Source: Undaria pinnatifida (lineage: Eukaryota > Sar > Phaeophyceae > Laminariales > Alariaceae). Taken from it: a stretch of DNA of 64,000 nucleotides. The stretch is from assembly GCA_012845835.1 (NCBI GenBank), contig JABAKD010000027.1, positions 4,953,465-5,017,464 of the forward strand, written 5' to 3'. The stretch's first letter is position 1, and the number at the start of each line of letters is the position of its first letter. Under the pieces are notes generated by a model that had not been told where the DNA came from, did not search any database, and saw nothing but the letters and a program-made list of their open reading frames with translations. Both the position numbers and the translations under genes were made by a program. This document shows positions 44,501-52,664 of this stretch, in pieces.

Positions 44501-45965
44501 AGCTCTTCTGTTGTTAGTACTCCGGAGTATTAATTAATAGCTGTCCTGTACCATTTTTACTATTGATAGTAATCGTATTCTTGATACTCGTACTCGTACG
44601 AAGTACTCGTGCTTGAACGAAGTACGAACTGCCACCACGAAAAACTGCTATTGTAGGCTAGTCTATCGAGCTATCTTATTTTTTGGTCACGGGATGTTGT
44701 CCCCCGTGCTTGCGTAAGAGCAGCAGAACCACCACCACCAGCATCACCAGAACAGGCACCACCAGTCAGTTAGTTTTTTAGAAGAGCAAACGCAACCGAG
44801 AAACATTGCTGCTCTAAACGTGTAACACGCCGTGCACTACCGGTGCTGCTGTACTACGTGCTACGTACTACTATCGTGTATCGTCCTGTCTTGCGGGGTC
44901 GGTGCTGTATGTACAGGCACCGTCTGTCACTAGATTTGTCACAGCAATGGAGTGGTAACAAGGACAGGATTGTTCCGCCCTGAAATGACACGTACTCGTC
45001 TACCCGTGCATATCAAATGAGCCAAACCAGATCTGAAACTTGAAAAAGCGCGGCGAGTTGGCTTCTATGAATATGATGAAAAACTCTCGGATCAGACGAC
45101 GAAGTGGACGGGGGTGGTACGCGCGGTGCTGCAATATGCTCCGTGGCACCCACACGGCTTGCTCTGTCTAGGTAGCCCCACACAGTAATTGCAATGCCAG
45201 GACACGGGTCTACCGCTCGTGGTGCGGATAGGATCGCTCCGCATTCACAGCTTAAAAGTTAACAGGCCACCCGATAGTGCTGGCATGTGCCAGGCACAAT
45301 ACCGGCTGTGTATCGGACACCAGCACTATTGGGTGCCGGTCCTGTATAGCGTATTGTATACCGTTCCAATCATGCCAAGCGATTTCACCGGCATTATACC
45401 AGAATTATGCACTTGTTAATTGGCACTATATGGAGACCGTCACTGCTGTACCTCCCAGTTGTTCCAGTCGTGCCAAGCGACTTCGCCGGCATTATACAGA
45501 AAGTAGGCACTATTCAAAAAGCACTATATAGATATATCACACAGTACCTTTGAAAATTATTTCAGTGATTCTACGAGATTTTACCAGCATAATAAAGAAA
45601 ACAGGCATTAATAAACAAGCACTATGAGGAGACCATACCTCTCTGTTCACTCGCCGGCAGTAGTAGGCGGTCACGCTGTACATCAGAGATGTCAGGAAGA
45701 TCATCGACAACTCGTGCAGCTCTCTGCCTCCGCTCGTGGCGTACTCCATCACAATCCCGTACACGATGAACGAGGCCATGATCCCCAGGAAGCACAAACC
45801 CAGCCACATGTAGCCCGCATTCGGGGTCTCGTACCCTCCTCCCCCTGACCCGTGCCCTCCTCCATGCCCCTGCTGTTGCTTCCCGTGCCCGTGCCCAGCA
45901 CCGTGATCAGCGGAGGAGCTAGCCGCTTCTACCGCCATGGGTGGGATCGATTTCCCAGCGGCCAT
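32095..45965 (-). CDS. SLC35B1/HUT1-type UAA-family nucleotide-sugar transporter, seven exons
   Basis: Seven minus-strand exons join without frame error: 45639-45965, 40961-41068, 39479-39649, 36600-36785, 34930-35044, 33371-33426 and 32095-32184. All introns are GT-AG; five are phase 0 and intron 5 is phase 1. The product of about 350 residues has ten hydrophobic segments. It carries UAA-family landmarks in order: [74 protein letters not shown] and [17 protein letters not shown]. These align best with the SLC35B1 group (fungal HUT1, animal UGTrel1), an endoplasmic reticulum carrier proposed to move UDP-sugars or to exchange ATP for ADP. The C-terminus KGKKGGG has a dilysine near the end, fitting an ER protein. 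The N-terminus is unusually Gly/His-rich. An in-frame ATG at 46016 would add 17 residues; 45965 was chosen for its better context and family length. Introns total about 12.9 kb of repeats. Confidence 0.9.
32866..33240 (-). repeat. 194-bp tandem duplication in intron 6
   Basis: Units start at 32866 and 33060 with AAGGTAGATGCTTCGTGTGA and are nearly identical. The main difference is a 12-13-bp segment (TTTAGTGCCAGG) present only in the first unit. Confidence 0.9.
33371..33426 (-). CDS. Transporter exon 6 (56-nt microexon)
   Basis: Two bases complete the Gly codon, then [18 protein letters not shown] follows. Acceptor TGCAG, donor GTGAGA. It is too short to show as a separate frame and was found by requiring the family's RK.FT.L.S motif between exons 5 and 7. 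Confidence 0.9.
33427..34929 (-). other. Transporter intron 5
   Basis: 1503 bp. Contains an A-rich run near 33999-34018, a TA microsatellite near 34297-34311, an inverted family B end at 34318-34475 and one exact TACCAGGTA near 34711. No other gene seen. Confidence 0.6.
34318..34475 (-). repeat. Family B end, inverted copy in intron 5
   Basis: GACGGCGTCAGCTGTGAGTG and GATACTCATCTTTTTGCAAG, then GTCGCCCGTTTCTAGTAAG and CATGCATGAT, co-linear with 14048-14215. Confidence 0.65.
34930..35044 (-). CDS. Transporter exon 5
   Basis: 38 codons plus one base, [20 protein letters not shown] onwards, after acceptor GGAGACAG and ending ...LTCSII with a split Gly codon before donor GTAAGC. Confidence 0.93.
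35050..35760 (-). repeat. G-rich minisatellite in intron 4
   Basis: About six irregular units share a TAAA.ATG.GTTTACAG core followed by G-rich sequence with runs of 6-9 G (cores near 35055, 35110, 35505, 35563, 35640 and 35705). The first unit abuts exon 5, so on the gene strand the array supplies a long C-rich tract just before that exon's acceptor. A (GGCGA)4 tract closes it near 35752-35770. Confidence 0.65.
36279..36440 (+). repeat. Family H copy in intron 4, with 11-bp tandem
   Basis: TTTCCAGAGTTGGATCTGTAC and the CAGATCCT landmark match the copy at 39236-39460. It contains three tandem copies of CATCTACTGTA near 36384-36417 not seen in the other copies. Confidence 0.55.
36440..36525 (+). 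repeat. Family B end fragment in intron 4
   Basis: GCAGTTTGCAAAGATGAGTTTCGACCAAAA matches the 3' end of family B in direct orientation. Confidence 0.5.
36600..36785 (-). CDS. Transporter exon 4
   Basis: 62 codons beginning [20 protein letters not shown] after acceptor GACGTTGCAG and ending GQINGFFS before donor GTGCGT. Includes a loop with [17 protein letters not shown]. Four decayed copies of its 5' edge lie immediately upstream in intron 3. Confidence 0.93.
36786..37145 (-). repeat. Ladder of four decayed exon 4 edges in intron 3
   Basis: Four units of about 100 bp start near 36787, 36888, 36983 and 37085. Each carries, on the minus strand, a version of the first 40-45 bp of exon 4 with neighbouring intron. 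Translated in the exon's frame they read [39 protein letters not shown] and [14 protein letters not shown], against [15 protein letters not shown] in the real exon. The outermost still has a TTTCAG acceptor. Confidence 0.8.
37985..38265. repeat. ~110-bp tandem repeat in intron 3
   Basis: Three units share CTT.CA.AAAATTGAAAGCTC followed by a CAATAA.CCAACGGC-like segment, near 37990, 38095 and 38218. Copies are moderately diverged. Palindromic ATACCGGTATACCGGTA lies between the first two. Confidence 0.7.
39192..39233 (-). repeat. Decayed copy of the exon 3 donor edge in intron 3
   Basis: AAGCCTCACCCGGCCGCCG and CCCCGCCCCCGACCC match, in order, the exon 3 donor region at 39472-39525 (AAGCCTCACCTGGCTGCCG, CCCCGCCCCCGACCC). 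The copy still includes the GTGAGG donor on the minus strand. The two copies bracket a family H repeat. Confidence 0.75.
39236..39460 (+). repeat. Family H copy in intron 3
   Basis: GATC-rich segment with GGTTGGATCTGTACCACACA and the ATCTGTCCGATGCGTG end. It sits exactly between the exon 3 donor edge and its decayed duplicate. Confidence 0.6.
39479..39649 (-). CDS. Transporter exon 3
   Basis: 57 codons beginning [20 protein letters not shown] after acceptor TATCATAG and ending GGDSGSQ before donor GTGAGG. It holds the family's most conserved motif and a Gly/Ser-rich loop. A decayed copy of its 3' edge lies in intron 3 at 39192-39233. Confidence 0.93.
40455..40608 (+). repeat. Family G copy in intron 2
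   Basis: GTATGTGCCAGCCGGAA, ACTACTGGTTGTTCCCATCT and GATTTCACAAG match 29150-29330. A SINE is joined directly to its 3' end. Confidence 0.6.
40609..40928 (+). mobile_element. tRNA-derived SINE, copy 2 (intron 2)
   Basis: Same element as 24801-25112, here on the plus strand. It has AGCCGGTCGCCCCGGTGGCG with the A-box, the B-box GAGTTCGAATCCCCC, the same body and an A/G-rich tail to 40928. It ends about 30 bp from exon 2 of the transporter. No clear target-site duplication was found. Confidence 0.75.
40961..41068 (-). CDS. Transporter exon 2
   Basis: 36 codons, starting [20 protein letters not shown] after the acceptor TTCTGGCAG and ending in YVIYPVQ before donor GTAAAC. It supplies the third membrane segment and the start of the conserved PxQVLxKSCKPIP motif. 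Confidence 0.92.
41150..41265 (-). repeat. Family E copy in intron 1
   Basis: TTATTGCCCTGTTTCTTAT and AAATATCAGCCTG are the reverse complement of landmarks in the copies at 22285 and 44315. Confidence 0.5.
41308..41540 (+). repeat. Interrupted TAG trinucleotide array in intron 1
   Basis: About 230 bp of TAG units with short AGC, GGAGTA and TTG interruptions. Both strands are open in two frames (poly-Leu and poly-Thr on the minus strand, about 117 codons each). This comes from the trinucleotide and is not a gene. Confidence 0.9.
41625..42535 (+). repeat. ~140-bp satellite with embedded TTAGGG tracts (intron 1)
   Basis: About six full units and one short unit start near 41625, 41775, 41911, 42070, 42210, 42345 and 42430. 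Each has a CTCGAG.CCCCCAAAGGG.TGAGGATA head, a stretch of TTAGGG variants (four exact repeats in the first unit), a GGTCTGGGCC segment and an AAATTGACCAAA..GTGTTGCACGAGTA.ATTTACAAGG.GGTGTTG tail. The units are diverged from each other. A single further copy lies at 7691-7842. Confidence 0.85.
42999..43140 (-). mobile_element. Diverged partial SINE, copy 3 (intron 1)
   Basis: TTCTGGACAAGGC.TG.TCAC and GCAGTCCCACTGCCCGTCGATG match the 3' half of the SINE read inverted, but with many changes. The tRNA-like head is absent. Confidence 0.5.
43690..43904 (+). repeat. Family B 3' part (intron 1)
   Basis: GACCCTGGTACAAGCTACAC, AAGGGGAGTCGCCGACCTATATCC and CGTGCAAACATGAGTTTCGATG match 9700-9870 and 18450-18605. 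A poly-A run interrupts it at about 43790-43802. Confidence 0.7.
43905..44135 (-). repeat. Family G copy in intron 1
   Basis: Repeated GTGCCGGTG words and AACAAACTGGATGCGGCAATTAGTGCCG correspond to the inverted family G sequence. Confidence 0.5.
44315..44470 (+). repeat. Family E copy in intron 1
   Basis: CCACCTGATAAGAAACAGGGTAATAAG, GCCAGGCTGATATTT, GCCGTTATACTGA and CCCAGCCTG parallel the copy at 22285-22450. It ends in a double ...CTGGTATTTAT. Confidence 0.6.
44471..45264. other. Rest of intron 1, nothing recognised
   Basis: Rich in TACTCGTAC and related words and a CACCACCAC run near 44729. No repeat family or exon seen. Confidence 0.4.
45265..45540 (+). repeat. Family G copy in intron 1
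   Basis: Two internal units share GTTCCA.TC.TGCCAAGCGA.TTC.CCGGCATTATA and a ..GGCACTATAT end. It finishes about 100 bp from exon 1. Confidence 0.6.
45639..45965 (-). CDS. Transporter exon 1
   Basis: 109 codons. Residues 1-50 are a hydrophilic leader with [19 protein letters not shown]; two membrane segments follow ([20 protein letters not shown] and [20 protein letters not shown]). It ends ...RRVNRE with donor GTATGG. The His/Gly leader is not typical of the family and could bind metal or simply be a flexible tail. Confidence 0.85.
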
Positions 45966-46016
45966 GCCCCTGCCTGGTCCACCCTGCTGTTGCAACCGAA
46001 ACCTGCACGCTGGCAC

Positions 46017-47590
46017 CCCTCCCCTATGAGGTTGGTCCGACGCAGGCTATCTGGTTTACCACAGCAGCAACACCAAGTATCTATGTTCCGTGATGAGTTT
46101 GCAGCTCTGAGTTTGGTAAGTTCTCGTTCCTTGAGAGGCTCGCTTTGGCTGGGGACTGTGGGGAAAGTGAGTTTTACAGAAAGGTTCCAGGATCTAAAGT
46201 TCTCATTAAACTACTTCAAATACGTAAACTGTGAGTATGATGGATTGAGTTATATAGTTTCATACTCAGTATTTTAAGCTCGACTGATGCGTTGGCTGCG
46301 CGTTTTTTACATTAAATTGTTCGATAACATTTGGTTCCATCATTTTAGATTTGAAGAACACACTGGACATGAAACCGTCGTGTATCTCGGCACCATTATT
46401 TATTATTGACCAGTACGAACATCTTTCGACTTCGCACGACCGCTCGACAGCACGACGACGTTTCCTGGTTTGACTTTCGTTTGCGTAATAACAATAAAGT
46501 AAGAGAGTGTAGCAGGTACCCATGCGCACGAGCACAGCACAACCATCATATGGGAGTTTCGCGAACTTGCTGTGCTCGAGTCTCGAACCCATTCTATCAT
46601 ACACGATTCTGCGGCTGAGATGGGCGAAGGCAGCGGTGGTGGGGAATTCGTTGAAGCCATCCGTCGATCAGCTGTTTTAATGATCTCGTGGTGTTGCAGC
46701 GTCATACTGATACAAGACAAGACGGTCTTCCTCTTGATGACACGAGTGGTCCTTCGTCGAGGTTTCGTTCAAGAAAAAAGTACTCGACATGTGGCCGCAA
46801 GCGCGACGAAGAAGGTGACAAAAAAGTGACACATATTTTGTCGTGCGGAGATCTTGCGATTACAGGCCCAGCGCTCGCCAGCGGTGTACGTACTATTATG
46901 ACTACTCAAAAGTTCGAATTCATAGGATTTTAAGTCTGGAGTGCATCTATCTGCTGTCTCGGCCTCAACGTTGCTGGAGAGTGACCTTTCGGGTATCTAT
47001 CTTAAGTACATTACGGTATGATGTACGATGTATACCACGTACCAGGTAAATGGGACAGAAAAGGAGAGGGGGACAAGGAAAGGGCCAAAAAAGGGGATGG
47101 TTTATTAATAGTAGCAAAAACCAACTCACCAGCGCTGGTAACATGGCCTTATTGGCCGCCGCATCCCCCCCCGGATTGAGACAGGCACAGCACAAAAGAT
47201 AAATGAAACAGTTAGTTGCTGCGTAGCTCATTTGCGTCGACGGCCGATGCTGTGCTTTGTTCGTAGAAAGCATGAGCAATGCACTTTGAAGCAGACGAGA
47301 CGTCGTATTAATAGTTCAGCAGAATGTCGCACAAGGGAAAAGAGGTCGTTGCTCGCTCTGCGCTTCTTGCGTGACATGAGAACGTTTTTTTTCTTTGCGT
47401 TTAGATGCTTCGCTCACATTGTTTTGTGCTGTACGACCGCGTTGGGACAGACCACGGCGTATGTTTTTATGCTAGCGTTCGCCTTCAGTTTGTCGTGTGA
47501 CCTGGCATGCTGCGCAATCGTTCCAGATACTATTCAGTTTGTTTTGTCGCTGAGTATCTCCGTTGCGTTACTACCCCCGCCTCGTCACTC
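46017..47590. other. 5' flank of the transporter gene; unrecognised frames
   Basis: A minus-strand frame at 46266-46604 (112 codons, with CSYWSIINNGAEIHDGFMSS) looks protein-like and appears to continue upstream in the same frame across stops to about 46800. It may be a dead gene, family unknown. A possible upstream transporter exon lies on the minus strand at about 47120-47250, where MSYAATNCFIYLLCCACLNP leads to a good GTGAGT donor in phase 0, but this is not established. One exact TACCAGGTA lies near 47040. Confidence 0.3.
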
Positions 47591-47745
47591 GCCGAACTGC
47601 TTACGGTGCTTCGCGCTAGGTGCACGGGATGCCCGCCAGGTCGGTGAAAACCCGAAGTGCTCCATTACTATTCCGGCATGACAGGGATGCGAGCGTCTAT
47701 GGTCGTACGACTCTGGCTACGCATGAAATGAGTGCACCCCCCCCC
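47590..47745 (+). repeat. Family A 3' end with poly-C tail
   Basis: TCGCCGAACTGCTTACGGTGCTTCGCGC, GGTCGGTGAAAACCCGAAGTGCTCC and a GAAATGAGTGCA end run into 12 C at 47737-47748. Confidence 0.7.
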
Positions 47746-49499
47746 CCCCGCCCGCGTCAGAATTCCTCCTTCCTTTCCGCTGACAAACGATACTACAGCA
47801 CGCTTTGGGGTCACGGGGGAGTCGGGGGCTAGCGGGGGGGGGGGGGAAGGGTGCGGAGAAAACATTATTTCTCGACTCTTCGATTGTACTCGATTCTGCG
47901 GCAGTTGTCGCTGCTTGATGTTTGCCAGATGCGTGATGCCATTCCCAGTTGACGAACGGTTCACAAATCCATACGAGGTTCACGAAACAAATTCGGTCTT
48001 GAGGCCACGGTAGCACCCAAGCGTCCCCTGTCTCCGGTTTTCCGGTGACTCTAACTCTGATGTTTTTTCGGAACAGAGAAAGCATGGCTATGATAACACA
48101 CTGCGTTTGGAACGTCGGCTGGTTCGTGCCTTAGGGTTAAGGTATAGTGCCCAAGAGTGTTTCATCCACATATGCTGTGAGTCTCTTCAGATTGGTCTTC
48201 CGCAGGTTCTCAGCAGAGGTCCACACCTCGACATTGAGGCGCTGCAGTGATCGAAATTTGGGCTGCACAAAACGAGACAAAAAAACGATCCCCAGCTGAA
48301 AGTGTGCACTTCACTAGCTGGCAGCAACAGCTCCTCACAAGCAACCACGGCCCGCAAAATTTAGGGACGCTCCCGGTGGGGTGTGTGACGACGTAGGCAG
48401 CCAGAAGCGACTCACGAGATATTTTCGTGATTTCAAACTTGCGAGTGAGCACACCAAAAGCTCCCAAAATCGCTGGAACATTTTAATTCACGCGCGGGGG
48501 GCTAATACGATGGGTACATCATTGACGAAAAAATGGTTTTCACCAAAAGCTTGCTGCTTGCCAGGCGGATGATACAACTTTTCTCGATTCGTATCCGAAG
48601 AGCGTCCGGCAAACAATATTTCATTCTCGTGAAGGGTAGGAAGTTATGGAGTTCAAAAAGGGCTAAATATACCTGAAAAACTCTGTGTTCTTGACTCTTT
48701 GCACATTTTCTCTGAACTTCCGAACGAAGGATATTGTTGGCAGATACCATACTCCATTTTCAATCGTTTTTTTATGTTCGCGAAATGCCTCCGTACGAGC
48801 TCCTACTCAACAGATTCCTGAGGGAGCTACCGTGGCCTTGAAGGTTTAATAACAGTCCCTAAATAGCAACGCTTACATACGTATAAACCCCCCTTTCTAC
48901 GCATTATCGCAAGGGTATGGCGACGACCCATCCCCTACCGCAAGTGTTTTTTGCGGTATCGGTTCTTGAGCGCGGTTCTCAATTTCTCACTTTGCGATGT
49001 TGCCGATAGGTTTACACTCTATTCTGCGGTAACACGTACGGATTTCGGTTTCGGAGCGAGAGTTCGATCTTGAGAAGTACGAAAATAGAGTTCTTGGACA
49101 CAGCAGCAGCGGCAGTACAACATACTGCTGTACAAAACAACTATTGCATGCTCAATGATGCAAGGTTTCTGCGGCTGACCACGCATCGCTAAATTAAAGT
49201 GACTCCAAGACCATGGGACAGTGCAAGGCAGCCGTGTCACGTTTCGCGGGACGTCGCAGGCACCGTTTTGCGATTTTGCTCGATAAACTGTATCTCAGAC
49301 CACACCTATAATCATAACCTATTCGGCATTCATCTCCGTCACGTATATGTGCAAGTTCAGATGCCATGAATTCCCCGGACAGGGCTGCTTTAGTCGACGG
49401 GGTCATCATCCCGATTCAAGGGCTGCTTCACCGATCAAATCAACAGACTGACGGAAAAGCGGTGGCTATCCTGAGACATTTCCGGGGGGGAAAAGTCCA
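47746..49499. other. Noncoding stretch, no gene recognised
   Basis: Frames at 47717-48085 (minus), 48210-48467 (minus) and 49194-49409 (minus) are open but unrecognised and lack supporting splice structure. No obvious repeats beyond a G run near 47835-47845. Confidence 0.3.
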
Positions 49500-49625
49500 C
49501 ACATCGGACAGATCACGATCTAGATCATATAGATCCTAAATCTGTCATCATGGTATGTTGCAGAAGATCTGTGTAGTGCAGATCCAACTCAGGAATCATG
49601 TGGTAGATCATTCAGACCACCCGGC
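49500..49625 (-). repeat. Dispersed repeat family H, inverted copy
   Basis: CACATCGGACAGATCACGATC at the left and GACCACCCGGCGCTCACCTGGCAACG at the right are the reverse complement of both ends of the copy at 22030-22165, so this is a near full-length unit. Confidence 0.65.
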
Positions 49626-49685
49626 GCTCACCTGGCAACGTGATGTATGGCTCATGCAGATCGTTTACACCATGGCCATGTCTTC

Positions 49686-49902
49686 CCTTAAAGACACATA
49701 TCATGAAAAGGAGTCTGATCTGTCATGCCTTTTTATGACAAATATCAATAATAATAGGAGTCTGACCTGTCATGCCCTTTAAGACACATATCATGAAAAG
49801 GAGTCTGATCTGTCATGCCTTTTTATGACAAATATCATTAATAGGAGTCTGACCTGTCATGCCCTTTAAGACGCATATCATGAATAGGGATCTGACCTGT
49901 CC
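49686..49902 (+). repeat. ~90-bp tandem repeat, 2.4 units
   Basis: AAGACACATATCATGAAAAG starts units near 49690 and 49781 and a truncated one near 49868. Inside each unit GGAGTCTGA.CTGTCATGCC occurs twice, so the unit is itself a duplicated ~45-bp word. Confidence 0.8.
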
Positions 49903-50655
49903 GTTGTGTGAAATATTATATATTCGTGCCTGGGAGAACACTTCATGGCCACGACCTGCAACAATGTTTGCTGTTCAAATCCAAACGGGTGCCCAAGGGC
50001 CGTTCTTATCGAACGCCAAAAATCGCGACTCCTGACAACATTTTTGAAAAGATTGAAAAGTCGCGTTTTCAAAAAACAAATCACGGGTTTCCGTCAGAAA
50101 GTATGATGCTGACAATCACTTTTTTCCTTCTTTTGACTCTTCAAAATCGGGATTCCTGACAAAATATCACGATCACGAAAAATGTCGAATATTTTTTTGC
50201 CTCGATCCCTGATTTTTTTTTGTGTTCGTTAGGAATGATGCTGATATCAAGATAAAGCTACCAAGGTAAACGTGCAGCGCCCTGCTCGACCGGACTGCCC
50301 CTGCAACCACAACCGATTCATCATGTTGCTTCACAGTTAGCCAAAAAGATATACATACATGGTAGGGGAGGGTACTCCCATTTTTCCACCGGGAACAGGC
50401 CACTCGTGCGAGTGGATCAGTATCTCACTCAATAACAAATTAATCATGTTGTTGGCGCAGCGTAGGCAACAATTTCATGGCAGTGCACAGCGCGAAACAA
50501 AATAAAAAACATCATAGGTAGCCAGTCCCGCTAGTGGCCCCGGGCAGGCCTAAAAAGAGGCCCCAGTACTGACTAATACACCCGCATGCCATGTAGCCTT
50601 GGCTGGTAGCATTCAATAATAATGTTAGATGTTGTATTTTGTAACCAATATCAAT
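49903..50655. other. Noncoding stretch, nothing recognised
   Basis: No protein-like frame above 85 codons and no clear repeat. CAAAA.TCGGGATTCCTGACAA and ATCGCGACTCCTGACAACA near 50020-50160 are similar short words. Confidence 0.35.
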
Positions 50656-50973
50656 TCAAGTCGTATAGGCACCGCACAACTGGCTGATGGGGTCGACGTA
50701 GCATGTAGCGGGAAGCACACCCCCAGTCTTGCGTCCGGGCACTTTGAAAGAGGGTGCAGTCCTCTTGTGGAATGACGCAAGATACTCTCTTTGTAGCTGC
50801 AGGAATTTGTTGCTGGGAGTGCTGCTCAACGCTGCTCCTAGACGCTTGATTACTTCGGAACGTTCTTTGGTGTTAACCTGAGTAAGTATGGCCAGTGTGT
50901 GTTGGCTTTTTGAGATTGGCAGGTGCGTTTTACAGCCAGCAGTGATTACATCGGTCGTTCCATACGAACGCAA
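50656..50973 (-). CDS. Unassigned 105-codon frame, faintly HMG-CoA-synthase-like C-terminus
   Basis: The frame is protein-like and probably a last exon: the sense reading enters as SRIVHVLRSYGTTDVITAG and ends GVLPATCYVDPISQLCGAYT before a stop. The order SYG, then KRL....SS.P..F..LQREYL, then a Pro-Gly turn and a Y.VD....GAY end, recalls the C-terminus of eukaryotic HMG-CoA synthases. Identity is low, however, and the characteristic SYGSG and GTxYL residues are not exact. No upstream exon with the catalytic Cys was found. It may be a diverged pseudogene or something unrelated. Confidence 0.22.
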   Translation of the reverse strand: MRSYGTTDVITAGCKTHLPISKSQHTLAILTQVNTKERSEVIKRLGAALSSTPSNKFLQLQREYLASFHKRTAPSFKVPGRKTGGVLPATCYVDPISQLCGAYTT

Positions 50974-52173
50974 AACATGAACGATGCGTGACGAAAAAAA
51001 ATGATGATATCATAACAGTTTGAAATGCTGAAAAGTCACGTTGATCATGCTGAAAAGCCACGTTGATCATGCTCAAAAGTCTCGTTGAAATGCTGAAGAG
51101 TCACGGGGCTTTCTGTCACCAAATGAACGTGACATCCTTTTTTTATGGAAGTGTTCATCATTTTTTATTATCAACACGGTTTGTGTCAAATGTAACGATT
51201 CGCGAAAGTATCTTGTTTTTTTCTTCTTTTTCGAGACTGTGTTTTTGTGTTTGTCAGCAACGAACGTGAGATAAAGCAAAAGCCCGTTGGGAAGAAACGG
51301 GGAATTCACGCGTGTGCTCCAGCGCTGCACGAGTACCGAGAATACGACGCCGAAATTAAAAAAACCAAAATGGAGGGGTTTCGACCACGGAAATAGAGAA
51401 GCAATGCCAGATCTAAATCGCGGGTCGCGTCCACTGCCGCCACAGTTCACCTAACAATCAGGAGGTGGAATAAGCAGCAGGAACGACATTAGCCGACGAC
51501 ACCTTGCTAGGGTGGCTACATCTACAGATTTGCGGCGCGCGTGCCTCGAAAAGGGAAAGGAGCGCCGTCGCGCCCGGCATGCCGCTACGGCTATGGACGT
51601 CTAAAGGTCACGCCGTGCTCTCACTACGCAACGGAGATTTTTTGCCTATATTTCGCAGATGTCGTTGTCCTAGTGGTTACGGAGTACATGGTGCGTGTCT
51701 TGGATGGCATTCGTCGAAGTGAGTAGCTACGTAGGCAAGGGGCGCCAGCTTGAGCTGTCCCCCGTGGCGATCGGGACCGAAAAAATCTTGAGCAGCAGAA
51801 TGCCACAGGCGGTTGCCATCTCTCCTATCAATAGAACATATCGAGCTTCCCACTACTGCTGGCGGATGCCTTTCTTCAGTGTCACCGCTCCAGCCTTGTC
51901 AATGAGGTGTCCGTTCTGTATAGGAGGAGTTCGTGCCAGGGCGATAGACTTGGGTGGGTGAAGTGATCCACCTGTGTTTGAGCAACACTTGAGCGTCATA
52001 TCCGCGCTGTTAGATGACAGATGGTGTTCGTTTCTTTTTCGGCACCTATGGGAGATGGGTTGGCAAAGTGCTGGTGGAAGAAGATGAGGGAAGAGGGTGA
52101 TTCTGTGTTATGGATAATAAGCGCACGCGGTCTAAACGGACCTCCCCATCGAAACCAAGCGTGGTGTGTACCA

Positions 52174-52644
52174 TTACACTCTAGGATTCAGCAATCGCAC
52201 GATGCCAGGTACATACATATTCGTGGTTCCATCGATGTTGATGATCGCGGCGATGTGGCTGTAATGTCCGTCAGCACCAACCGTATCATGTTCGGCCTCT
52301 GGCAGCGCTTGAAGTTTATTTGGTGTTGGATCATACAGCAGGCTGAAGTGTCTGACAAGGACGATCGCGATGTCTTGGCAAAACGTGTAGCCTTGGCCGA
52401 CGTTGTCTCGCACGCGACCGGACTGGGCCGATGTGATCTTCGTAAAAAATGAGTAGCTCCAGCGCGCGCCATTCAAAGAGCTGGTGCCACCCTTTCGAGG
52501 TTTGATATCCTTCTGCTGCCTGGACTTAGCATCGATTTTGTGCAGTACCTTCGCGATGATTCCCAGTGCTTCAGAGCCAGCGTGCGTTCTAAAGAAGCGG
52601 GGTATGGGCGTCGCAGCCCAGAGCACCGATTCGTTACGAGCCAA
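52174..52644 (-). CDS. Array-family reading frame, left palindrome arm (unrecognised)
   Basis: 156 open codons running from the palindrome centre outward. Landmarks: LGIIAKVLHKIDAKSRQQKD, then IKPRKGG, VRDNVGQGYTFCQDIAIVLV and GADGHYSHIAAIINIDGTTN. Fragments of the same peptide (HKIDAKSRKQQDIKPRKGG...) recur in other arms at 55240, 57480, 59280, 59830 and 61330, mostly interrupted. Retention of the frame in several copies suggests descent from a real protein gene, possibly a transposase, but no catalytic motif is recognised. Confidence 0.3.
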   Translation of the reverse strand: MARNESVLWAATPIPRFFRTHAGSEALGIIAKVLHKIDAKSRQQKDIKPRKGGTSSLNGARWSYSFFTKITSAQSGRVRDNVGQGYTFCQDIAIVLVRHFSLLYDPTPNKLQALPEAEHDTVGADGHYSHIAAIINIDGTTNMYVPGIVRLLNPRV

Positions 52645-52664
52645 GTCGGTAATCTGTACTTGGT

